The notes: generated by a model not told the origin, from the letters alone. Numbered from the stretch's first letter, positions 1 to 5,662 are shown. The stretch: DNA of 5,800 nucleotides from VFHP01 sp964443385 (GCA_964443385.1 CAYUCO010000054.1:1-5800); one strand, 5' to 3'. Program-made: numbers and translations.

Positions 1-780
1 CACATTTTCAGGAGGGACAGGTTCTTCGAACCAGAATGGACTATATTGTTCCATAGCGTGAGCCACTCTTATTGCACTGTATGTTGTTAATTGTCCGTGA
101 GTTCCTATTCCGACTTCCAATTTATCGCCCACAGCTTTTCTTATACTTTCGAATATACGACATGCGATATTGATATCTGCCAATGGTATATCTCTTGGTA
201 GAGGGAAGCTCGGTGGAAATGGATCCAGTTTGCATGCTGAATTTCCTTCCTCCACAAGTCTAATAGCAGTTTCTCCAGCTAGCTCGGGGTTATTTCGGTA
301 TCCGCCTTCGGGAGCTGGCATGTAAGCGTAGGCCTTGAGTTTTTCGTGATACATACCGCCCAGTAAGTTATATATAGGCTGGTTTGTTGCTTTACCTATT
401 ATGTCCCAGCATGCCATTTCTACAGCACTTAAAGCTGGAGTTGCATGGAGACTTGGATGACGGAAGTCGTGTCTGTCACCGAAGACTTTTTGCCATATTA
501 ATTCCACGTTAAAGGGGTTTTCACCGATTAGATATTGACGGCCTATTTCATGTATAAGAGCTATTTGAGACTTCATATCTTCCACAGAATTACCAATACC
601 GTTGCCAGTTACTCTTTCTCCAAGACCTATTATTCCTTCGTCTGTAACGAGTTCCAAGAAAAGTAGGTGTTTTCCTCCTACATATCTAGGTTGTCCTGGA
701 GATCTTTCACTTGAGGTCGGGGCAAACCCTTGCATCGGCTCATTTTCGACTACCATAGTTCTTACATCTGTTATTTTCAT
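1..780 (-). CDS. Enolase-superfamily sugar-acid dehydratase-like protein (mandelate racemase/muconate lactonizing enzyme family), 3' part missing
   Basis: This is an open frame of 260 codons from ATG at 780 that leaves the window at position 1, so the C-terminal third or more is missing. The N-terminal capping domain (about residues 1-125) starts MKITDVRTMVVE and contains LGERVTGNG (53-61). The barrel then begins near AVEMACWDIIGK (119-130), a strong family signature, followed by PIYNLLGG. The second-strand lysine lies in KLDPF (184-188). The third strand reads EVGIGTHGQ (222-230), and FWFEEPVPPEN (249-259) supplies the next metal-binding Glu. Family members abstract a proton alpha to a carboxylate with Mg2+ help; the closest types dehydrate sugar acids such as galactonate. 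The usual third-strand metal-ligand Asp is Gly226 here, although His228 is kept, so the exact reaction is open. The start is supported by AAGGGGGA 4 nt upstream. The protein is probably cytoplasmic. The divergent GH88/105 gene suggests uronate or sugar-acid catabolism. The family is sure, the substrate is not. Confidence 0.92.
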   Translation of the reverse strand, partial: MKITDVRTMVVENEPMQGFAPTSSERSPGQPRYVGGKHLLFLELVTDEGIIGLGERVTGNGIGNSVEDMKSQIALIHEIGRQYLIGENPFNVELIWQKVFGDRHDFRHPSLHATPALSAVEMACWDIIGKATNQPIYNLLGGMYHEKLKAYAYMPAPEGGYRNNPELAGETAIRLVEEGNSACKLDPFPPSFPLPRDIPLADINIACRIFESIRKAVGDKLEVGIGTHGQLTTYSAIRVAHAMEQYSPFWFEEPVPPENV

Positions 781-784
781 GTTG

Positions 785-792
785 TCCCCCTT
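785..792 (-). promoter_or_regulatory. Ribosome binding site of the dehydratase-like gene
   Basis: On the minus strand AAGGGGGA stands 4 nt before the ATG at 780. It is purine-rich and fits a Shine-Dalgarno site, and it fixes the start codon. Confidence 0.65.
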
Positions 793-802
793 ATGTGGTT
801 AT

Positions 803-831
803 ATTATAGACTGAACTTGTGATTTGGTAAA
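803..831 (-). promoter_or_regulatory. Sigma70-type promoter of the dehydratase-like gene
   Basis: Read on the minus strand, TTTACC (831-826, 4 of 6 matches to TTGACA) is followed by a 17-bp spacer and a perfect TATAAT (808-803). Transcription would start near 796, giving a leader of roughly 16 nt that just contains the AAGGGGGA ribosome binding site. Spacing and leader length are consistent, so this is the best promoter in the intergenic region. It is predicted from sequence only. Confidence 0.65.
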
Positions 832-845
832 TTTGTTATGCCAAA
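823..845. repeat. Inverted repeat TTTGG...CCAAA, possible operator
   Basis: TTTGGTAA (823-830) faces TTATGCCAAA (836-845). The outer arms TTTGG/CCAAA are perfect, and the inner TAA/TTA also pair if two bases (TG) are skipped. The left arm overlaps the -35 box of the leftward dehydratase promoter, where a sugar-responsive repressor could bind. The arms are short and the region is AT-rich, so chance is possible. Confidence 0.3.
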
Positions 846-855
846 GTTTTTTTAG

Positions 856-885
856 TTGTTATACTCCTATACGGTTAGGTATTCT
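856..885 (+). promoter_or_regulatory. Candidate promoter of the glycuronyl hydrolase gene
   Basis: TTGTTA (856-861, 4 of 6) is followed by 18 bp and TATTCT (880-885, 4 of 6). The start of transcription would fall near 892, leaving a leader of about 11 nt with GGGG (894-897) 5 nt before the ATG as a weak ribosome binding site. A better -10 match, TATACT (860-865), lacks a usable -35 at 16-18 bp. The choice is uncertain. Confidence 0.35.
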
Positions 886-902
886 TTTTTAACGGGGTTA
901 TT

Positions 903-2579
903 ATGCCTTCTGGGTTTTCTATAAATGAGGCACTTGAGCAATTAACAGAAAAAGCTCTTGGTATATGGTCTATAGATTCTTGTGGAGTTACTCCATCCGA
1001 ATCACCTGTACCTGTTTTGCTTCATAAAGATGCTTATTCCCAATTTCACAACGTTAGGGTTTTATTGATATCTGGTTTTACCGGTAGGGTGGCAGATGTG
1101 GAGCTTACTCTTAATTTATTGGACTTGTACGTCAAAGAATATCTGCAAAGCAATCTTCTTATGAGCGCTGTTCCATGTTTGAAAATGGATCAATTATTGG
1201 CAGGTGATGAATTCAATGGTGAAACTGACACATACCCACCAATAGGTAAATACTATGATCATCAGACTGATCCAGAATCGAGATATTTATGGAGATGGAC
1301 GTCTTTTATGAGTCCCGATCTAGTAATAGAGTTGGTAGAGGGTCCATCTCTGAGGTATGAAGTCAACGAAGCTGCAAGCCATCTTTCTGATTATTTCGAT
1401 GCCTCTTTCCTTGATAAAAATGGCTCATTTATAAAAGAGATTGGATCAGGTAAACCAAACGGACTGGGTCCTATACCCGGTATAAAAATTACGTTGCCGT
1501 CGGAACAGATAAATGAACAGTTAGCAAAATTACATGACATTTTATCCAATACAGAACGGATTTCTTCATCAGTTTCCCAAAGAGTTTTAGATGCAAGAAG
1601 CTCCAGATCCCCAATTGAAGTTGCAAAATTACTGGCATCCAGATACGGCCATTCTCTGGATCCGGTTGTCTATACACAGGGAGTTGCAATCAGCGGTCGT
1701 CTACGACTAATGAATTTAACAGATGACCATACAGAGCTTGATGAAATTGTGAATTTAGTTGATGCATTACAGGACGTCAGAAAAATATTTGATGAAGGTG
1801 TAGGTACTCCCAATCTGGCAGGCTTGCTCTGGGGTGATGAATTAAGTGATATAACCGGTAACAAACGTTATTCAGATTTGATTATTAATGTGGCTAATCT
1901 GTATGAATACCAAGGTTCCGGCATTCCACCCAAACCTTCTGACGCAGATTATAGAACGGAAGATATGTTTATGAACGCTGCGATGTTGGGCAGGGCATAT
2001 TATATAAGTGGCAATTCATATTACATGGAAATGTTAATTGAGTTTTTACTACAATCTGACGTTCAACAAAATAGTGGATTGTTTTGGCATTCCAGAACTA
2101 CTCCATATTATTGGGGTAGAGGAAACGGATTTGCTACTATGGGATTTGCTGAAGCTTTGACATATATCCCTAATAATAATCCGGGTTTTGATCATCTTCT
2201 TCAAATGCACTTAAAACATTTGAAAGCTCTTGATACAGTACAGCGCCCATCAGGTATGTTTAGCCAAGTTCTGGACTTCCCTGGATCATATGAGGAATTA
2301 ACTGCGACTTGTATGATTGGTTATTCTATTGCAAGAGGTATTCGGTTGGGTTGGTTAGATCGATCTTTTACTACAATCTTGCAAAAATGTTGGAAGGCTT
2401 CTCTAAAACGTATTGAAGATGATGGAACCATAGTTGATGGGTGTACCGGAACTGGCGTCCAAACCACCACAAGAGAGTACCTGGATAGGCCAGCAATTCA
2501 TGGGTTAGACGATAGATCTGGTAGTATGGCAATCTGGTTTGCAACTGAAATGGAACGTTTGAGTATTTCTCAAAGATAA
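903..2579 (+). CDS. GH88/GH105-type unsaturated glycuronyl hydrolase with an extra N-terminal M14-like domain
   Basis: The protein has 558 residues, no signal peptide, and is likely cytoplasmic. Residues about 235-556 match the glycosyl hydrolase 88/105 (YteR-like) alpha6/alpha6 barrel. Signatures are EDMFMNAAMLGRAYYISGN (353-371, with Asp355 at the position of the catalytic acid), GLFWHS (392-397), WGRGNGFATMGFAEAL (404-419), SGMFSQVLDFPGSYEE (450-465) and DGTIVDGCTGTG (507-518). Such enzymes hydrate and release the unsaturated uronic acid that polysaccharide lyases leave on oligosaccharides from pectin or related polymers. The domain normally makes up the whole protein at about 340-380 residues; here about 200 residues precede it. 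That region (VRVLLISGF 51-59, PCLKMDQ 91-97, PESRYLWRW 124-132, PDLVIELVEG 138-147) resembles M14 carboxypeptidases without their zinc ligands, which is an inference. The divergent dehydratase-like gene fits a shared sugar-acid pathway. The exact substrate is unknown. Confidence 0.88.
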   Translation: MPSGFSINEALEQLTEKALGIWSIDSCGVTPSESPVPVLLHKDAYSQFHNVRVLLISGFTGRVADVELTLNLLDLYVKEYLQSNLLMSAVPCLKMDQLLAGDEFNGETDTYPPIGKYYDHQTDPESRYLWRWTSFMSPDLVIELVEGPSLRYEVNEAASHLSDYFDASFLDKNGSFIKEIGSGKPNGLGPIPGIKITLPSEQINEQLAKLHDILSNTERISSSVSQRVLDARSSRSPIEVAKLLASRYGHSLDPVVYTQGVAISGRLRLMNLTDDHTELDEIVNLVDALQDVRKIFDEGVGTPNLAGLLWGDELSDITGNKRYSDLIINVANLYEYQGSGIPPKPSDADYRTEDMFMNAAMLGRAYYISGNSYYMEMLIEFLLQSDVQQNSGLFWHSRTTPYYWGRGNGFATMGFAEALTYIPNNNPGFDHLLQMHLKHLKALDTVQRPSGMFSQVLDFPGSYEELTATCMIGYSIARGIRLGWLDRSFTTILQKCWKASLKRIEDDGTIVDGCTGTGVQTTTREYLDRPAIHGLDDRSGSMAIWFATEMERLSISQR

Positions 2580-2587
2580 TTGTTCGG

Positions 2588-3187
2588 CTATCGTTTGGCA
2601 GGTTGATGTATCGGCTCGTATACTTGTCTTGGATCTTCCCCGAATCTGTTTGGACCTTTATCTCCTGGTTTTGTAAACCAGTAGATGAATACTATTATCG
2701 ATATTATATATATGATAAAAAACAGTATTGCGACCGCAAAAAGTCCGGCAAATATAAATCCTACTAACATAATCGGTCCAATAAGGAATACCGGATACAG
2801 TAGGGCTTGCCACCATCCTGTTTTATCAATATCGTGCAACCTGCGTGCAGAAACAGCTAGGGACGGTATGAACAATACTAGTCCACCTATCAACGATATG
2901 AGTGACCCGAGTAATGGTATGACCCCGATAAACGCTATCAAGACACCTAACAATTGAAACCACCAGAATTCTGACCTTCTAGAGCGCCCGTTAAAGTTAA
3001 AGTAGTTATTGAAGCACAACTTTATACCGGTTATAAAATCAAGAGTTGGTAATTCACTATAAGTATCGTCTGCTCTGTAATCGGGCCTGATATCGGTATT
3101 AATTGGAGTTGTTCGTACAGATGAGCCGCATTGACCGCAGAATGCAGCGTTTGGAGCTAGTTTATTTCCACATTGTTGGCAGTACAT
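2588..3187 (-). CDS. Zinc-ribbon DUF805 membrane protein
   Basis: With the ATG at 3187 the protein has 199 residues. The N-terminus MYCQQCGNKLAPNAAFCGQC holds a zinc ribbon with two CxxC knuckles (Cys3, Cys6, Cys17, Cys20). After a polar linker comes a DUF805 domain: FNFNGRSRRSEFWWFQ (63-78), hydrophobic segments around 76-112, SARRLHDIDKTGWW (113-126), two more hydrophobic segments (about 128-172), and the conserved tail KPGDKGPNRFGEDP (173-186). DUF805 proteins are small inner-membrane proteins of unknown function. A longer reading starts at TTG 3202 and adds MYLSN, but AAAGGA lies only 1 nt before that TTG, and relatives of this layout usually begin right at the first CxxC, so I prefer the ATG. 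It follows the EVE gene by 20 nt (5 nt with TTG), so the two are probably cotranscribed. It is convergent with the hydrolase, with only 8 bp between stop codons. Confidence 0.9.
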   Translation of the reverse strand: MYCQQCGNKLAPNAAFCGQCGSSVRTTPINTDIRPDYRADDTYSELPTLDFITGIKLCFNNYFNFNGRSRRSEFWWFQLLGVLIAFIGVIPLLGSLISLIGGLVLFIPSLAVSARRLHDIDKTGWWQALLYPVFLIGPIMLVGFIFAGLFAVAILFFIIYIISIIVFIYWFTKPGDKGPNRFGEDPRQVYEPIHQPAKR

Positions 3188-3207
3188 ATTACTCAGATAC
3201 AAATCCT

Positions 3208-3684
3208 TTACGAATTCTTGGTGTTTTCACTCATATCACAAATTATTTGATATTGTACCTCTGTGATAGGCTGAACTGACAATCTCATCCCTCTGCGTAT
3301 CAAAAGCATATCTGACAGATCTGGATTAGATTTGATGTCGTCTAATGCTACTGGATTTCGAAATTGTTGTAATGGAGCTATGTCTACCATATACCAGATA
3401 GGATTTTCAGGGCTACTTTTGGGGTCCGGGTGTTCTGAATCAGGATTCCAGGCCGTGTGATCTGGATATCCATCTTTAACAACTGTTGCCGTTCCTATCA
3501 CAGAAGGCGGTTTGGTGTTCGAATGATAAAACAGCACGTAGTCTCCTGATTTGATCTGATCTCTGAGGAAGTTTCTAGCCTGAAAGTTTCTAACACCATC
3601 CCACTCTGCTACTTCGTCAGATACTAGATCTTGATAAGAGTATGCTGTGGGCTCCGATTTGAACAACCAATAATTATTAGCCAT
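3208..3684 (-). CDS. EVE-domain protein (THYN1-like)
   Basis: This 158-residue protein is essentially one EVE domain, the PUA/YTH-like fold found in human THYN1 and many small bacterial proteins. Characteristic stretches are YWLFKSEP (5-12), EWDGVRNFQARNFLR (27-41), GDYVLFYHSN (47-56), IGTATVV (63-69), YPDHTAW (73-79), and RGMRLSVQPI (131-140). The length fits full-length family members. EVE domains are thought to bind modified bases in DNA or RNA, which is family knowledge; no partner restriction or modification gene is visible here. The start is clear from WLFKSEP lying at the usual distance from the N-terminus. There is no Shine-Dalgarno before the ATG; a TAGAAT box ends 6 nt upstream, so the mRNA may be leaderless. 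The downstream DUF805 gene follows 20 nt after its stop. Confidence 0.93.
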   Translation of the reverse strand: MANNYWLFKSEPTAYSYQDLVSDEVAEWDGVRNFQARNFLRDQIKSGDYVLFYHSNTKPPSVIGTATVVKDGYPDHTAWNPDSEHPDPKSSPENPIWYMVDIAPLQQFRNPVALDDIKSNPDLSDMLLIRRGMRLSVQPITEVQYQIICDMSENTKNS

Positions 3685-3690
3685 GCATTA

Positions 3691-3719
3691 ATTCTATACA
3701 AAAAACATCAACTGTTCCA
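3691..3719 (-). promoter_or_regulatory. Promoter of the EVE/DUF805 unit, predicted leaderless
   Basis: On the minus strand TAGAAT (3696-3691, 5 of 6 to TATAAT) stands 6 nt before the ATG at 3684. The hexamer 17 bp upstream, TGGAAC (3719-3714), matches TTGACA at only 3 positions, so the -35 is weak. A start 7 nt after the -10 would be the A of the start codon itself. The lack of a Shine-Dalgarno sequence agrees with this. Confidence 0.5.
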
Positions 3720-3725
3720 TATGAC

Positions 3726-3749
3726 AAAATGTTAATTAATCGACATTTT
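3726..3749. promoter_or_regulatory. 24-bp imperfect palindrome, candidate operator
   Basis: The half-sites AAAATGT and ACATTTT flank a central ATTAAT, and 20 of 24 positions are symmetric around 3737/3738. The palindrome covers the -35 box (3740-3745) of the rightward lipoprotein promoter and ends about 7 bp upstream of the putative -35 of the leftward EVE promoter. A dimeric regulator bound here could block one promoter and affect the other. No regulator gene is in the window. Confidence 0.45.
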
Positions 3750-3768
3750 CACCCATATAAAGTAGAAT
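3740..3768 (+). promoter_or_regulatory. Promoter of the lipoprotein/repeat-protein unit, predicted leaderless
   Basis: TCGACA (3740-3745, 5 of 6 to TTGACA), a 17-bp spacer, and TAGAAT (3763-3768, 5 of 6 to TATAAT) form a strong sigma70-type promoter. Only 6 nt (GCTGGC) separate the -10 from the ATG at 3775, so transcription should start at or next to the start codon. No Shine-Dalgarno site would fit, which supports leaderless translation of the first gene. Confidence 0.7.
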
Positions 3769-3774
3769 GCTGGC

Positions 3775-4494
3775 ATGACTAAACTAATGCATTTTATGCT
3801 GGTTCTTTTGGTCTGCATGTTTGTGACAGGTGCTTGCGGTGGTTCTGATTCAACATCCGTAGAGCCTACTGTGAATCCTCCTTCCTCCCAAGTATCAGAT
3901 ACTACTCAGGCAGATCAATCAACTCCCAGCAATTCCAGTGCTGATGTTGCAGATTCAAACACAGGCGCAGTAAGTGTCAAAGACGCTCCCACCACAGATC
4001 CTACTCCAACTTTAGTGCCGACTCCTACAGTCGTTGTTCCAACCACTAATGTAGGAGACTTGGGATTTCAGTTGAGTTTAGATGGTGAGGTAGTAGTAGA
4101 GCAGTCTGGACTGATTAAAGATCAAGCAGATACTAAGGAAGGCATCATGTTCTTTGAATATGGTGGGGTAAGTGCGATACTGCTTTGGTTGGAAGGTTCG
4201 GAATCTGAGGTTGATGCTGTTTTGTCGGACAGTTATGTTGCTCTAGAATCGGCGCAACCGGATTTGGGATTCTCTCTTATGAATGAAGGGGATTTATCAG
4301 TAGATTCGGTTACGGGTAAATATATAGCTTTTGTCACGGATTCAGGTGTTCCAGAAAGCGAATCCGGAGGTATCGTGGGATCATGGAGTTGTGGTTCTGG
4401 TGTGGTATTTTCTCTAACTGTAACTGGTTCTGATGCAGCGGTAGTCCAGATAAGATTTAGAAGAATTGCGGATGGATTTACTTGTGGTAATTAA
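3775..4494 (+). CDS. Predicted lipoprotein with Pro/Thr/Ser-rich linker, function unknown
   Basis: The protein has 239 residues. A charged start (MTK), a hydrophobic core (about 5-18) and VTGAC (17-21) form a lipoprotein signal; Cys21 would be lipidated and become the mature N-terminus. The lipobox is slightly atypical, with Thr at -3. Residues 24-92 are a low-complexity Ser/Thr/Pro/Asp linker, including TPTLVPTPTVVVPT (77-90), typical of surface lipoproteins in Chloroflexota and Gram-positives. Residues about 93-239 look like a small beta-rich globular domain (GDLGFQLSLDG, MFFEYGGVSAILLWLEG, SWSCGSGVVFSLTV, VVQIRFRR). Its two cysteines, Cys206 and Cys237, could form a disulfide outside the cell. 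I recognise no named family. It is first in a likely operon with the repeat protein 30 nt downstream, so the two may share an envelope role (inference). Confidence 0.85.
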   Translation: MTKLMHFMLVLLVCMFVTGACGGSDSTSVEPTVNPPSSQVSDTTQADQSTPSNSSADVADSNTGAVSVKDAPTTDPTPTLVPTPTVVVPTTNVGDLGFQLSLDGEVVVEQSGLIKDQADTKEGIMFFEYGGVSAILLWLEGSESEVDAVLSDSYVALESAQPDLGFSLMNEGDLSVDSVTGKYIAFVTDSGVPESESGGIVGSWSCGSGVVFSLTVTGSDAAVVQIRFRRIADGFTCGN

Positions 4495-4513
4495 TTTTGT
4501 GACTGCACAAAAT
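4494..4513 (+). other. Intercistronic stem-loop between the lipoprotein and repeat-protein genes
   Basis: ATTTTGTG (4494-4501) and CACAAAAT (4506-4513) pair perfectly over 8 bp around the loop ACTG. The stem starts at the last base of the lipoprotein stop codon and ends directly before the ribosome binding site of the next gene. There is no downstream U-run and the stem is AU-rich, so a terminator is unlikely. A role in mRNA processing or in setting the translation ratio is possible. Confidence 0.45.
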
Positions 4514-4519
4514 AGGAGG
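4514..4519 (+). promoter_or_regulatory. Strong ribosome binding site of the repeat-protein gene
   Basis: AGGAGG is a perfect anti-Shine-Dalgarno match and stands 5 nt before the ATG at 4525. It lies immediately after the stem-loop at 4494-4513. Confidence 0.85.
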
Positions 4520-4524
4520 GTGAA

Positions 4525-5661
4525 ATGAAAAACTTTGGTATTTCACTGATGTTTCTGTTGGTGCTTATTCTGGTTGTACCAGTTCCAGTGTTTTCGAGCA
4601 CCGATGCAGGTTATGCCGTTCAGGAAAAGAAAGAAAAATCGAAAGAAGAAGAGAAATCCCCACCTCCTAAGAAATCTACGTCCTCCAGGACTGCAGTTCC
4701 TGCCAAGAAAACACCTTCTCCTACTGGTAAAGCCCCGGCAGGAGACAAGGCTGCTAAGACCGCAGTACCTGCTAAAAAACCTACTGCTGATGGAACATCT
4801 GATTCTGCTAAGAAATCAGTTCCAGTAGACAAAACTGTATCGTCAAAAAAAGCTAGTTTAGATAAGAAAAAACTTAAAGCCATGGAAAGAACTGAAATTA
4901 AAAAACTTCCTGGTAAAGATATAGCGGCTATGACCAAAGAAATGGAAGAGTCTGAATTAAAGGAACTTGGAGCCAAGAAGATAGCCGATATGACCCGCAA
5001 CATGGAAGAGGCTGAATTAAAGGAACTTGGAGCCAAGAAAATAGCAGCTATGACCAAAAACATGGAGAAGGCTGAGTTCAAAGAATTGGGTAGTAAGAAG
5101 CTTGCCGCTATGACAAGAAATATGAAAGCCGAAAACTTTAAAGAAGTTGGTGGTGTTAAGGTCGCAGCTATGGCCAAGGAGATGGGAGGAGCGGAATTGG
5201 CTGGTGTAGGACACGAGCAAGCGAAAGGTATGGCCAAGGCTATGGAAAAAAGAGACCTTACAACTTTGGAAAGTGATCAGATAATCGGATTAGCCAAAGG
5301 TATTGAATCCAGGCAAATCGCTGAAGTTGGAAGAGAGAAGCTTTTCGTAATGGTAGATAAAATAGAAGATAAAGATGTAAAAGAGTTAGGTAAAAAACAT
5401 CTATCTTCTATGATGGGGGGTATGGAAGGCAGACAAATAAAGGAACTTAAAGAAGATAAAAGAGTTTCTATAGTAGATAATTTAGACGCTAACTTTTTTG
5501 GATCAAAAAAAGCAAAATTTGATGAAATAAGAAAATCTAAAGAAACTGAATCGAAACCGGCTATAAAGGCTGATAGAGTGGGTAAGACAAAGATAAAGAC
5601 AGCGGATAAAACGTCCAAGTTTTTCTCTAAAACTAACTTATTTAAACCAGAGGAGAATTAA
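4525..5661 (+). CDS. Exported lysine-rich protein with ten tandem 20-residue repeats, function unknown
   Basis: The protein has 378 residues. A Sec-type signal peptide (hydrophobic residues about 6-23, cleavage likely near VFSS, 22-25) is followed by a disordered, Lys/Glu/Pro/Ala-rich segment (about 33-120) in which TAVPAKK occurs twice (56-62, 79-85), recalling histone H1-like tails. Residues 121-320 are ten repeats of exactly 20 residues with no indels. The best copies are EEAELKELGAKKIAAMTKNM (161-180) and its neighbours; the later copies diverge. Each unit seems to hold two short helices split by a Gly near position 9, so an alpha-solenoid rod is plausible. The C-terminus (about 321-378) is again Lys-rich and ends FFSKTNLFKPEEN. 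No LPxTG or other sorting motif, transmembrane anchor or catalytic motif is seen. I do not recognise the family; a binding or scaffolding role in the envelope is inference. The gene sits between the lipoprotein and the aldo/keto reductase in one likely operon. Confidence 0.85.
   Translation: MKNFGISLMFLLVLILVVPVPVFSSTDAGYAVQEKKEKSKEEEKSPPPKKSTSSRTAVPAKKTPSPTGKAPAGDKAAKTAVPAKKPTADGTSDSAKKSVPVDKTVSSKKASLDKKKLKAMERTEIKKLPGKDIAAMTKEMEESELKELGAKKIADMTRNMEEAELKELGAKKIAAMTKNMEKAEFKELGSKKLAAMTRNMKAENFKEVGGVKVAAMAKEMGGAELAGVGHEQAKGMAKAMEKRDLTTLESDQIIGLAKGIESRQIAEVGREKLFVMVDKIEDKDVKELGKKHLSSMMGGMEGRQIKELKEDKRVSIVDNLDANFFGSKKAKFDEIRKSKETESKPAIKADRVGKTKIKTADKTSKFFSKTNLFKPEEN
4885..5484 (+). repeat. Ten tandem 60-bp coding repeats (20 residues each)
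   Basis: Units start at 4885, 4945, 5005, 5065, 5125, 5185, 5245, 5305, 5365 and 5425. The protein pattern is roughly E-[EK]-x-[EQD]-h-K-E-L/V-G-x-K-K-h-A-A-M-x-K-x-M, where h is hydrophobic. Units 2-4 are the most alike. Units 2 and 3 share an uninterrupted identical DNA stretch of 28 bp (4952-4979 and 5012-5039), a sign of fairly recent duplication; units 6-10 keep mainly the hydrophobic positions. Confidence 0.9.
5651..5656 (+). promoter_or_regulatory. Ribosome binding site deciding the TTG start of the aldo/keto reductase
   Basis: AGGAGA lies inside the last codons of the repeat-protein gene and 6 nt before TTG at 5663. This spacing is good, and no ATG fits the family's N-terminus, so it decides the start. 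Confidence 0.7.
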
Positions 5662-5662
5662 T

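Noticed and set aside
602..814. Plus-strand open frame of 70 codons
   Set aside because: It is antisense to the clear dehydratase-like gene and its promoter, and the product has no recognisable features.
860..865. TATACT as the -10 box of the hydrolase gene
   Set aside because: It is a good hexamer, but no acceptable -35 lies 16-18 bp upstream; TTGTTA at 833-838 is 21 bp away.
2571..2597. Possible bidirectional terminator between the convergent genes: CAAAGATA facing TATC-G-TTTG
   Set aside because: The stem has only 8 AT-rich pairs with a bulge and a 10-nt loop, no T-run on either side, and lies largely inside both coding ends.
3188..3202. TTG start at 3202 for the DUF805 protein
   Set aside because: AAAGGA is only 1 nt before this TTG, and the extra five residues add nothing known, whereas ATG at 3187 begins directly with the zinc-ribbon MYCQQC.
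4620..5237. Long minus-strand open frame of 205 codons opposite the repeat protein
   Set aside because: It follows the 60-bp periodicity and Lys/Glu codon bias of the plus-strand gene. Its product is a hydrophobic, Ser/Leu-rich shadow with no family features, and no ribosome binding site supports it.
4885..5484. CRISPR-like or noncoding tandem repeat
   Set aside because: The 60-bp period is an exact multiple of three, in frame throughout, with no spacers, and the conservation is at protein level.
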